Shown here: positions 1-6,470 of the stretch, in pieces
Numbering within the stretch: position 1 is the stretch's first letter
How the letters are laid out: the number at the start of each line of letters is the position of its first letter
DNA from: Helicobacter sp.
GTDB taxonomy: Bacteria; Campylobacterota; Campylobacteria; Campylobacterales; Helicobacteraceae
Reading direction: 5' to 3'
Length of the DNA: 8,170 nucleotides
Assembly (NCBI GenBank): GCA_029257755.1
Contig: JARIAP010000160.1
Location: 1-8,170 of the forward strand
Position numbers and translations under genes: made by a program
The notes under the pieces: model-generated
Seen by the model: only the letters and a program-made list of their open reading frames with translations
What the model was told of the DNA's origin: nothing
The model's database searches: none

Positions 1-832
1 CTACTATTTCTTGATTATAAGCCCACCCGCTACACCAAGAACAAATACCTAATACATATAATGTAATTTGTGCGTTTAAAAAATTACTTCTTAACATACT
101 TTCACTACAAAGAATAAAACATAAAATCGCAATAGAAAGAAATATTGTATTTGCATATTCATAAAATCCAAATTCTTTATTATTTTTAAACAAAACATAA
201 ATAAGCAAACAACTAGAAAAAACAAGATATATAATATGTGCATATCTACTAGGTATATTAGAAAAATATGGGTGGAATGCACTTGCACTCATAATGATTA
301 TAATTGTAGTTATACTTGGTTCTAAAATCAATAAAGATTTACTTAAACGATTTTCAATATTTAATTTCAATACTAAAGCTTTATACAATAAGGGCAATAT
401 TACAAGAAAAATCCAACATGTAATAGATACAATAAATTCAATTGACATGTAATATGAACGCCATGTTATAGTATCAACAGAATTTTCTATGCTAAATGAA
501 TTAATATCTTGTGAAAAAGATTTATTCCATAACCACAATAAAAATAAACATAAAAAACATAACATTACAATAGAAACTAAAGTAACAATAAATGGTGCTG
601 TTTTACCAAATATATTTATTTTGCTATAAATTCTTACAGGTGCAATCAATAATATAAGTATAGAAACACATGATAATACACAAGAAAAAATATCATATAT
701 TCGTCCATCTTGAGATAGAAGTAAAAAAACTTGTGAAAAAATAGGTAGAAACTCAGAACTTAAGAGTGCAAGTGTATTAAACACAAGTAATGCAAAAAAT
801 ATATAAGAACAAACAATCGTATTTAGTTTCAA
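1..832 (-). CDS. Polytopic inner-membrane protein of unknown function (partial, C-terminus off the left edge)
   Basis: I do not recognise this gene. Reading the minus strand from a TTG at 832 gives an uninterrupted frame of 277 codons to the window edge. The product begins MKLNTIVCSYIFFALLVFNT. It is strongly hydrophobic, with about eight likely membrane segments (roughly residues 8-24, 48-68, 80-101, 130-151, 171-186, 197-215, 226-244 and 254-272). Short polar loops include SQDGRIYD (40-47) and an Asn/Ser-rich stretch near 103-120. Cysteines are frequent but form no CxxC pattern. The start is chosen because AAGGA (842-838) lies 5 nt upstream of the TTG; the first in-frame ATG is far inside (residue 90). 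It lies 95 nt downstream of the CNNM-family gene on the same strand, so it may share that transcript, although a TATAAT (873-868) offers its own promoter. It could be a transporter or an envelope-assembly protein; nothing visible decides. Confidence 0.75.
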   Translation of the reverse strand, partial: MKLNTIVCSYIFFALLVFNTLALLSSEFLPIFSQVFLLLSQDGRIYDIFSCVLSCVSILILLIAPVRIYSKINIFGKTAPFIVTLVSIVMLCFLCLFLLWLWNKSFSQDINSFSIENSVDTITWRSYYMSIEFIVSITCWIFLVILPLLYKALVLKLNIENRLSKSLLILEPSITTIIIIMSASAFHPYFSNIPSRYAHIIYLVFSSCLLIYVLFKNNKEFGFYEYANTIFLSIAILCFILCSESMLRSNFLNAQITLYVLGICSWCSGWAYNQEIV

Positions 833-837
833 ATAAA

Positions 838-842
838 TCCTT
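838..842 (-). promoter_or_regulatory. Shine-Dalgarno that fixes the TTG start at 832
   Basis: The minus strand reads AAGGA, then 5 nt, then TTG. No in-frame ATG lies near, so this site supports TTG as the initiation codon of the membrane protein gene. Confidence 0.6.
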
Positions 843-867
843 AATATGAAATAATTATAAACTTAAT

Positions 868-873
868 ATTATA
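868..873 (-). promoter_or_regulatory. Possible -10 box upstream of the 1-832 gene
   Basis: The minus strand carries a perfect TATAAT 35 nt upstream of the TTG start, inside a 15-bp AT palindrome (863-877). In the Helicobacter/Campylobacter sigma-70 class the -10 box is the main conserved element. The surrounding DNA is so AT-rich that a chance match is quite possible. Confidence 0.3.
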
Positions 874-927
874 TTAATTCACTATGAAATAAGGCAAATA
901 TAAACAAAATAAATAAAACAAAATTTA

Positions 928-2229
928 TCAAGTCAATGTAATTTTAACTCTTTTGATTCTAGTATCTTCAATAGCTAAAACTTCATATTGACATTTTGAA
1001 TCACTTATAACATCTCCTATATTTGGCATATCCCCAAATAAATTTAAAACATAACCACCTATAGTAACTTGTATTAATTCTCCATCATATTCAAAGCCAA
1101 ATGTGCTTTCAATTTTTTCTAAATCAATTTTGCCATCAACTTCATATACTTTATCATCTATTTTTTTAATGCTATAATTTTCTTGTGTATCAATTACAAT
1201 ATTACCCATAATTTCATACATTATATCTTGTGCAGTAATCATACCCGCTGTTCCACCATATTCATCGATAACAAGTGCGGTATCAACCTTTTTTTTATTC
1301 ATTTTTACTAAAATTTGGGAAATTGATGCACTCTCTGGAACAATTAACATTTGTTTTACAAAAGGATCAAATTCTATTGGATTATAATTATTTTTTATAC
1401 TTGATGCAAGAACATCTCGTATATGTATAATACCTAGTATATTATCTTTATTCCCATTACAATATGGATACCTAGTGTGGTGTGGTCCTGATATAATTAT
1501 TTCTATATTTTTTTCATAACTAAAAGTTTTATCAAGACATATCATATCTTTTCTAGGAGTCATAATCTCTCTTGCAAGCGTATCTGAAAAATCAACTGCA
1601 TTTTTAATAATCTCACCCTCTATGGAATCTAAATATCCGCCCTTTAAACTTTCACCAACAATTATTTTTAATTCCTCATCACTATGTGCTTCTGAATGAG
1701 CTTGAACTTTTAGAATCTTTAAAAATATAGAAGAAGCAAAATCAAAGAATTTAATAACAGGAAAAAATAAAAGCCAAAATAAATAAAGTGGTCTAGCAAT
1801 TGCTAGAAATGCAGTCTCACTCTTAGCAATAGCTATAGATTTTGGGACAATTTCACCTAAAATTACATGTAAAAGAGTAACAAGACTAAAAGAAATAATT
1901 AAGCTTATAGTATCTAAAAGTTGGGCATTTACCCTAAATATAACATGCATACCATGCAAAATAAAGGCTGTAACATAATTACCAACCCAACCTAATGCAA
2001 GTGAGCTAAGAGTTATGCCTAATTGAGTAGCAGAAAGATAACTATCAAGAGAATGAGACATTTTCAAAGCAAGCTTTGCAACTTGATTGTTTTGCTTTAC
2101 TAATTCTTCAAGACGAGATCGTCTAACCTTAACCATAGCAAATTCAGATAAAACAAAAAAAGCATTTAAAAGAATAAGAACAAATGCCAATAAAATCATA
2201 GCAAATGACTGGTAACTATCCGTATCCAA
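928..2229 (-). CDS. CNNM/CorC-HlyC family membrane protein (DUF21 + CBS pair + CorC/HlyC C-terminal domain)
   Basis: This is a 433-residue full-length member of the family often annotated 'hemolysin' or CorC, now linked mainly to Mg2+ (or Co2+) transport and homeostasis. Domains in order: a DUF21/CNNM membrane domain (about 8-170) with the family motifs LSATQLGITLSSLALGW (65-81) and LGEIVPKSIAIAKSE (124-138); the linker EGEIIKNAVDFSD (204-216) and EIMTPRKDM (221-229); a CBS pair (about 220-345) with HTRYPYC (251-257), GIIHIRDVL (266-274) and ALVIDEYGGTAGMITAQDI (318-336); and a C-terminal CorC_HlyC domain (about 352-430). It starts at TTG with AAGGAG 5 nt upstream; the next ATG (residue 11) would cut into the first membrane helix. 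It is divergent from metN, with an extended -10 and a palindrome in front. The family call is firm; the transported ion and any haemolytic activity are not shown by the sequence. Confidence 0.93.
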   Translation of the reverse strand: MDTDSYQSFAMILLAFVLILLNAFFVLSEFAMVKVRRSRLEELVKQNNQVAKLALKMSHSLDSYLSATQLGITLSSLALGWVGNYVTAFILHGMHVIFRVNAQLLDTISLIISFSLVTLLHVILGEIVPKSIAIAKSETAFLAIARPLYLFWLLFFPVIKFFDFASSIFLKILKVQAHSEAHSDEELKIIVGESLKGGYLDSIEGEIIKNAVDFSDTLAREIMTPRKDMICLDKTFSYEKNIEIIISGPHHTRYPYCNGNKDNILGIIHIRDVLASSIKNNYNPIEFDPFVKQMLIVPESASISQILVKMNKKKVDTALVIDEYGGTAGMITAQDIMYEIMGNIVIDTQENYSIKKIDDKVYEVDGKIDLEKIESTFGFEYDGELIQVTIGGYVLNLFGDMPNIGDVISDSKCQYEVLAIEDTRIKRVKITLT

Positions 2230-2234
2230 AATAT

Positions 2235-2240
2235 CTCCTT
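2235..2240 (-). promoter_or_regulatory. Shine-Dalgarno that fixes the TTG start at 2229
   Basis: The minus strand reads AAGGAG, then 5 nt, then TTG. This is a near-ideal ribosome binding site and the reason for preferring TTG over the internal ATG ten codons later. Confidence 0.7.
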
Positions 2241-2257
2241 AAAACGCGGAACAAAAC

Positions 2258-2279
2258 ATTTCTAAATATATTTAGAAAT
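2258..2279. repeat. Perfect 22-bp palindrome in the CNNM-gene leader
   Basis: Each half reads ATTTCTAAATA on its own strand, with no mismatch across 22 bp. In RNA it could fold as a 9-bp stem with a UAUA loop. It lies just downstream of the predicted -10 (2297-2289) and 17 nt upstream of the Shine-Dalgarno of the minus-strand gene. That position suits a repressor operator or a 5' UTR hairpin. There is no T-tract in the right place for a terminator. Which regulator might bind is unknown. Confidence 0.6.
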
Positions 2280-2288
2280 AAGACTATG

Positions 2289-2297
2289 ATTCTAGCA
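2289..2297 (-). promoter_or_regulatory. Probable extended -10 promoter of the CNNM-family gene
   Basis: The minus strand reads TGCTAGAAT, a TGn-extended -10 one mismatch from TATAAT. Transcription would start near 2282, giving a leader of about 53 nt that contains the 22-bp palindrome. No clear -35 is visible, as is usual for this bacterial group. Confidence 0.45.
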
Positions 2298-2575
2298 TGT
2301 TAATCTTAAAATGTGCTAAAAAATATTTAATATACAAAATATAAAATTATATTATTATATTAAATTTTTATTATACTTTACTAATTAAATTCTAAATAAA
2401 TACACGAGACTTATAAACAAATATAAAAGTAATTAAAAATACATATTGTGTTTAACAAAAAAATGTGTTATCATTTTAAAAGATTATATATTTAGTGTAT
2501 TTTAATTTCATATTGATATTTTATCTTATTTACTAGATATATAAATTATAACTAAACTTATATTAAGGTTTATAA
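2298..2575. other. AT-rich rest of the 335-bp divergent intergenic region
   Basis: The divergent gap 2241-2575 holds the CNNM leader, promoter and palindrome at its left end. The remainder is very AT-rich with stop codons in all frames and no credible gene. Near its right end a weak -10-like TATAAC (2547-2552) and AAGG (2565-2568, 7 nt before the metN ATG) form the likely metN leader. I see no SAM-riboswitch-like structure; the leader is too short and lacks G+C-bearing stems. Confidence 0.5.
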
Positions 2576-3592
2576 ATGGTAAAATTAAGTAATATCACAA
2601 AGGTTTATGCAAATGGTTTTCAAGCTATTAAACCTCTTGAATTAAATGTTGATAAAGGTGATATTATGGGTATAATAGGATATTCTGGTGCGGGAAAATC
2701 AACATTAATTAGATTGATAAATAGACTAGAAACACCAACTACAGGAGAAGTATTAATAGATAATATAAATATAGTAAATCTATCTCAAACAAAACTACAA
2801 AAAACAAGACAAAAAATAGGCATGATTTTTCAACATTTTAATCTTTTAGATTCTAGAAATGTATTTGGTAACATAGCATTTGCACTAGAAATTGCTAAAT
2901 GGAAAAAAAATGATATAAAAAATAGAGTTATAGAATTGTTAGAATTAGTAGGGTTAAGTGATAAAGCAAATTTCTACCCAAGTCAATTAAGTGGTGGACA
3001 AAAACAAAGAATAGCCATTGCTAGAGCATTAGCAAATAATCCAAAGATTTTATTATGCGATGAAGCTACAAGTGCCCTTGATACAAAAACTACAAAATCA
3101 ATACTAGAACTTTTAAAAAATATACAACAAAAATTTGGATTAACAATAATATTGATAACACATCAAATAGAGGTAGTGCGTGAGATTTGTAATAAAATGT
3201 GCGTTATGAGTGGCGGTGAAATTGTAGAGAGAGGAAGTGTAGAGAGTGTATTTACTTCGCCAAAACATGCGGTAACAAAAGAATTAATTTCATATTTACC
3301 TGCTTTATCATCTGAAGAAGTTTTAAAAAAATCTCATAAAAATGCGTATAAAATTTCTTTTGTAGGTAAATATATACATGAGCCATTAATGTCTGAAGTT
3401 GTAAAATTATTTCAAGTTGATATAAATATACTAGCTGGTAATATAGAAGCGTTATCAACTGCTGAAGTTGGACATTTATTTGTTGATTTTAATGGAAAAC
3501 ATGAATTAGTGCAAAATGCTATAACTCATTTAAGAAATAAAGGATTACTTGTTGAATCTATGCAGGAATTAACAAGCACACAAAATATATAA
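2576..3592 (+). CDS. metN: Methionine ABC importer, ATP-binding protein MetN
   Basis: This 338-residue protein is the cytoplasmic ATPase of the MetNIQ D/L-methionine uptake system; two copies would dock on a MetI dimer. All nucleotide-binding motifs are present: Walker A GYSGAGKST (35-43), Q-loop Q86, signature LSGGQ (138-142), Walker B ILLCDE with catalytic Glu163, D-loop SALD (166-169) and switch His196. After about residue 255 comes a C-terminal NIL (ferredoxin-like) domain. In MetN proteins this domain binds cytoplasmic methionine and shuts the importer down, so feedback inhibition is likely kept here. The length is normal for the family. The start is ATG with AAGG 7 nt upstream. metI follows after 23 bp on the same strand, which supports the methionine assignment over the related glutamine and polar-amino-acid ATPases. 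Confidence 0.93.
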   Translation: MVKLSNITKVYANGFQAIKPLELNVDKGDIMGIIGYSGAGKSTLIRLINRLETPTTGEVLIDNINIVNLSQTKLQKTRQKIGMIFQHFNLLDSRNVFGNIAFALEIAKWKKNDIKNRVIELLELVGLSDKANFYPSQLSGGQKQRIAIARALANNPKILLCDEATSALDTKTTKSILELLKNIQQKFGLTIILITHQIEVVREICNKMCVMSGGEIVERGSVESVFTSPKHAVTKELISYLPALSSEEVLKKSHKNAYKISFVGKYIHEPLMSEVVKLFQVDINILAGNIEALSTAEVGHLFVDFNGKHELVQNAITHLRNKGLLVESMQELTSTQNI

Positions 3593-3615
3593 ATTAGATT
3601 CTATAAAGGAATAAT

Positions 3616-4455
3616 ATGCAAGAAGAACAACCATGGATATTAAAATTCTTTGATATGCCACAATCTCTTATAAATGAAGAGCCTGATACCTCATTACAAA
3701 TAATTTGTCATTTGTTATTTAGCAACAAAGAGATAGCAGAGCAAATATTTGATATAACAGATATGCTTATACCCGCTACAATAGATACAATTTATATGGT
3801 ATTTCTATCAAGCTTCTTTGCTGTAGTATTTGGCTTACCTTTAGGAGTGATTCTAACTATCACAAAGAAAAACTCTATAATGCCATTCCCTATGTTTAAT
3901 AAAATTCTTGGGGCTATTGTAAATACTATTAGATCTTTTCCATTTATAATATTAATTGTATTGTTACTACCTCTATCAAAAATGCTAATTGGAGTTAGCT
4001 TTGGTCCAAATGCTGCAACATTATCATTATCAATAGGAGCTATACCATTTGTTGCTAGATTATTTGAAAGTGCTTTAGAAGAAGTTAATAAAGGAATTAT
4101 TGAGGCTACTTTAAGTCTTGGTGCAAGTAAATTTGAAATTATATTAATGATGATAGCAGAATCTATACCATCTTTAATAAATGTTACAACAATTACAATT
4201 ATTTCAATAATTGGATTTTCGGCTATGGCTGGATCTATTGGTGGTGGAGGATTAGGGGATTTAGCAATTAAATTAGGATTTTATGATACTAGAAACGATG
4301 TATTATATTCATGTGTTATTATACTTCTAATAATGGTGCAAATAACTCAAAGCATAGGGGATTATCTATCAAAAATATTAAGAACTCATAATTATGGTAT
4401 TCTTCGTCCAATAATTCATCTAATTTATAGAATCATCGGGAGAACTCAACATTAA
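3616..4455 (+). CDS. metI: Methionine ABC importer, permease MetI (with N-terminal extension)
   Basis: This inner-membrane permease partners MetN. It has about five membrane helices (roughly 55-80, 98-120, 133-152, 189-208 and 229-247). The cytoplasmic EAA coupling loop EATLSLGASKFEIILMMIAE (163-182) contacts the ATPase. The family signatures NTIRSFPFIILIV (103-115) and GSIGGGGLGDLA (206-217) are present. It has 279 residues against about 217 for E. coli MetI. The family-like part begins near residue 50 (MLIPATIDTIYM), so there are about 49 extra hydrophilic residues at the N-terminus and about 20 extra basic, amphipathic ones at the C-terminus. The start at 3616 is well supported by AAGGA 5 nt upstream; the internal ATG at residue 50 has no ribosome binding site. 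No metQ follows; the next gene is convergent 22 bp away. Confidence 0.92.
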   Translation: MQEEQPWILKFFDMPQSLINEEPDTSLQIICHLLFSNKEIAEQIFDITDMLIPATIDTIYMVFLSSFFAVVFGLPLGVILTITKKNSIMPFPMFNKILGAIVNTIRSFPFIILIVLLLPLSKMLIGVSFGPNAATLSLSIGAIPFVARLFESALEEVNKGIIEATLSLGASKFEIILMMIAESIPSLINVTTITIISIIGFSAMAGSIGGGGLGDLAIKLGFYDTRNDVLYSCVIILLIMVQITQSIGDYLSKILRTHNYGILRPIIHLIYRIIGRTQH

Positions 4456-4477
4456 ATTACTTTAAATTTATAATATA

Positions 4478-5107
4478 TCACCAAAATAAACCCAATGTTT
4501 TTCTTACACCTGCATTCATAATATCAGTAAATGATTGAATTGCAATGTTTGAAACTTCTTTGTGTATAGTTTTTTTATTAATTGATTCTCCTAAAGACAA
4601 TATTAAATCTTTTATCTGTTTATATGTATTAGTGTTTAATGATATATTGCTATTTCTTAATTTTATTGCTTCACTTAAAATATTATGAATATTTAGAGTC
4701 CTTTCTATAAATTTTTTTTGTATATCATTATAAGTATTATAATCTCCAAAGCTTTTAATAAAAATTGGAATTTCTTTTGTTCTATGTTGTAGCTCTAATG
4801 AATATTTTTTTAATAACCTTACATAAGATATTTCATTGTTGTTTATATCTTTTTTATGTTTATTGTATATTGTAAATTGCATACAATATTGATTTAATTC
4901 TACAATTGATTTTGCTTTATATTCATAATCATTTATATATAAATTCATGTTTCTAATATTTTTCATAGCATGTAAATAAATCCTTACATTTAAAATAATA
5001 TCTAATGTAGTATGTTCTACTATATCAATATCAATATATCCGCAAAACATATCAAATTTACTTTTAGAATAATATTTATTGGTTATATTTTCATTATTGT
5101 ATTTCAT
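4478..5107 (-). CDS. Uncharacterised soluble 209-residue protein
   Basis: I do not recognise this protein. It begins MKYNNENITNKYYSKSKFDM and ends GVRKTLGLFW. It is rich in Asn, Ile, Lys and Tyr, has no signal peptide and no membrane helix, and looks mostly helical in its C-terminal half (about 95-209). An Ile/Asp/His-rich, possibly beta-containing N-terminal part covers about 18-80. There are only two cysteines and no obvious catalytic motif. It starts at ATG with AAAGG (5120-5116) 8 nt upstream. It converges on metI with a 22-bp gap and is divergent from the DedA gene, so it is a single-gene unit. Its base composition is as AT-rich as its neighbours or more so. The ribosome binding site and an intact 630-bp frame support a real gene; low conservation or recent acquisition is possible. 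A phasin-like or cytoskeletal helical protein is conceivable, but unsupported. Confidence 0.7.
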   Translation of the reverse strand: MKYNNENITNKYYSKSKFDMFCGYIDIDIVEHTTLDIILNVRIYLHAMKNIRNMNLYINDYEYKAKSIVELNQYCMQFTIYNKHKKDINNNEISYVRLLKKYSLELQHRTKEIPIFIKSFGDYNTYNDIQKKFIERTLNIHNILSEAIKLRNSNISLNTNTYKQIKDLILSLGESINKKTIHKEVSNIAIQSFTDIMNAGVRKTLGLFW

Positions 5108-5197
5108 TTATGTTGCCTTTAAAATTATATTATATATCTATTTGTATTCATATTAAAACCTTTTATTAACTTATTAATACTATAAGACTATGTTACT

Positions 5198-5238
5198 TTT
5201 TATATAAACTATAATAAAATATTATAGTTTATATAAAA
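5198..5238. repeat. 41-bp inverted repeat (19-bp perfect arms, AAA loop)
   Basis: The arms 5198-5216 and 5220-5238 are exact reverse complements (left arm TTTTATATAAACTATAATA) around a 3-nt centre at 5217-5219. It lies between two divergent genes, 91 bp from one start and 69 bp from the other, so it does not end either transcript. A cruciform or operator, or a relic of a short mobile or repeat unit, would all fit. The arms are AT-rich, but 19 consecutive matches with one C-G pair exceed what I would expect by chance. Confidence 0.65.
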
Positions 5239-5272
5239 TAAATACTATTACTAATATACTTAAAAAATATAT

Positions 5273-5278
5273 TATAAT
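5273..5278 (+). promoter_or_regulatory. Probable -10 box of the DedA-family gene
   Basis: A perfect TATAAT lies 28 nt before the ATG at 5307. Transcription would start near 5285, giving a short leader with AAGGGG (5297-5302) as the ribosome binding site. No clear -35 is seen. It lies 35 bp downstream of the large inverted repeat. Confidence 0.4.
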
Positions 5279-5306
5279 AAAATAAATTTTTATATTAAGG
5301 GGCTTT

Positions 5307-5903
5307 ATGGATAATGAGGTATTAGAAATATTAAAAAATTATAGTAATTTAGAAAACTTTGGTTACTTTATATTATTTCTTTATTCTATGGGTGGTGGAT
5401 ATATAGCAATTCTAAGTGCCGCTGTATTATCATCTATAAATAAACTTGATTTAACACTTAGCATAACAATAGCAATTAGTGGAAATATTATCGGTAGCTC
5501 TTTGTTTGCATTATTCGCTAGAATACAACAAAAAGACATTAAAAAAATGATGATTAAACATAAAAGAAAAATTGCATATACACAAATAATGATAAAAAGA
5601 TATGATTGGATATTATTCATTGTTAGTAAATATCTACATGGGATTAGAACCTTTGTCCCAATTGCTGTTGGTATAAGTAGATATAATATAAAAAAATTTT
5701 TTTTAATTAATGCTATTGGGGCAATAATTTGGGGAATTTCACTTGGATTTTTAGGATTTTATGCTAGTGGATTTTTCATAGATATTATACGCGTTTTACT
5801 TGAATATCCATATTTACTTCCAGTAGTATTTATTGGAATTGTAATTATTGTTGTTTTGTTTATGTATATAAAAAAGAGATTAAGTAAAGCTAATATTTTA
5901 TAG
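5307..5903 (+). CDS. DedA/VTT-domain family inner-membrane protein
   Basis: This 198-residue polytopic protein is close to the usual size of the DedA (SNARE-associated/VTT) family. Some members act as flippases for undecaprenyl phosphate or phosphatidylethanolamine, or support envelope proton homeostasis. The family-typical block KYLHGIRTFVPIAVGISRY (108-126) carries the conserved Arg114 and Pro117 in the re-entrant/helix region, followed by LINAIGAIIWG (133-143) and a C-terminal helix (about 168-187) ending in KKRLSK. The first hydrophobic block (about 18-45, FLYSMGGGYIAILSAAVLSS) and GNIIGSS (59-65) stand where family members usually have acidic residues (a Glu after Pro-Gly/Ser, and a GD pair); here those acids are missing. 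The start has AAGGGG 4 nt upstream. It is its own transcription unit, ended by the terminator that follows. The family is fairly sure; the substrate is unknown. Confidence 0.82.
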   Translation: MDNEVLEILKNYSNLENFGYFILFLYSMGGGYIAILSAAVLSSINKLDLTLSITIAISGNIIGSSLFALFARIQQKDIKKMMIKHKRKIAYTQIMIKRYDWILFIVSKYLHGIRTFVPIAVGISRYNIKKFFLINAIGAIIWGISLGFLGFYASGFFIDIIRVLLEYPYLLPVVFIGIVIIVVLFMYIKKRLSKANIL

Positions 5904-5911
5904 TATATTAC

Positions 5912-5945
5912 AAAACATTAAGTTTCTAAAAACTAATGTTTTTTT
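5912..5945 (+). terminator. Rho-independent terminator after the DedA-family gene
   Basis: AAAACATTA-A-GTTT pairs with AAAC-TAATGTTTT around the loop CTAA, leaving one bulged A, and runs into a seven-T tract (5939-5945). The stem is AT-rich, as expected for this genome. It separates the DedA gene from the smpB cluster. Confidence 0.65.
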
Positions 5946-5953
5946 GCTATTAT
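5945..5953 (+). promoter_or_regulatory. Probable extended -10 promoter of the smpB-exbBD-ligA cluster
   Basis: TGCTATTAT begins at the last T of the upstream terminator and is a TGn-extended -10 one mismatch from TATAAT. It would start transcription near 5960, about 41 nt before the smpB ATG. Terminator and promoter are thus packed together. No clear -35 is seen. Confidence 0.45.
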
Positions 5954-6000
5954 AAACATAATTAATTTATCTTGTTGCTTTCAATTATATAGGAGTATCA

Positions 6001-6456
6001 ATGGGTATTATTATTCGTAATAAAAAAGCATATCATGATTATTTTATATTAGAGCAAATTGAAGCAGGGATTGTATTAGCAGGAAGTGAAGTAAAATCAT
6101 TGCGTAATGGAAGAGCTAACCTTAAAGATAGCTTTGTTAGAATTATAAATAATGAAGCTTTTGTGTTTGGAATGCACCTTACTTATCACCACACTACAAA
6201 TCCTTATTTTAAACCAGATGAAAAGCGTCCAAGAAAATTATTATTACATAGAAAACAAATTGATAAACTTTTTGGTCAAGTAAGTCAAAAGGGGCTTTCT
6301 ATTGTGCCATTACAAATACATTTTAATAAAAAGGGATATGCAAAAATGCTTATTGCACTCGCTAAAGGTAAAAAAGAATATGATAAAAGAGAAACAATCA
6401 AAAGAAAAGAACTTGATAGAGAAGCAAGAGCAAATATAAAAAATTATTCTTATTAG
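6001..6456 (+). CDS. smpB: SsrA (tmRNA)-binding protein SmpB
   Basis: SmpB binds the tRNA-like domain of tmRNA and delivers it to stalled ribosomes for trans-translation, rescuing them and tagging the unfinished peptide for degradation. The 151-residue length is normal. The OB-fold beta barrel carries the hallmark [20 protein letters not shown] (22-41), the [10 protein letters not shown] stretch (55-64) and the [13 protein letters not shown] block (76-88). The basic C-terminal tail that enters the mRNA channel ([20 protein letters not shown], 122-141) is intact. The start has AGGAG 6 nt upstream. exbB follows 14 nt after the stop. The smpB-exbB-exbD order matches H. pylori HP1444-HP1446 as I remember it. 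The tmRNA gene ssrA is not in this window. Confidence 0.97.
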   Translation: MGIIIRNKKAYHDYFILEQIEAGIVLAGSEVKSLRNGRANLKDSFVRIINNEAFVFGMHLTYHHTTNPYFKPDEKRPRKLLLHRKQIDKLFGQVSQKGLSIVPLQIHFNKKGYAKMLIALAKGKKEYDKRETIKRKELDREARANIKNYSY

Positions 6457-6470
6457 CTTAGGAGAATACA

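Noticed and set aside
91..288. Minus-strand open frame of 65 codons starting at GTG
   Set aside because: It is a shadow: the long membrane-protein frame from 832 covers it in another frame, and it has no ribosome binding site.
791..803. Possible frameshift at a six-A/T run near the start of the 1-832 gene
   Set aside because: A careful recount shows that the TTG at 832 and the frame at 292 and at the left edge are all in the same register, so the gene is intact here.
2341..2372. Repeated ATTATATT units and imperfect AT inverted repeat
   Set aside because: Mismatched and low-complexity; expected in DNA this AT-rich.
2298..2575. SAM riboswitch or S-box before metN
   Set aside because: No conserved stems or G+C-bearing core can be seen; the leader is short and AT-rich, and such riboswitches are not expected in this group.
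3252..3458. Minus-strand open frame inside metN
   Set aside because: Antisense shadow of a confidently identified gene, with no ribosome binding site or family resemblance.
4456..4477. Bidirectional terminator between metI and the convergent gene
   Set aside because: Only a weak 6-bp AT pairing (TAAATT/AATTTA) can be drawn; it cannot be told from background.
5381..5620. Minus-strand open frame inside the DedA-family gene
   Set aside because: Antisense shadow; its hydrophobicity mirrors the membrane helices on the other strand.
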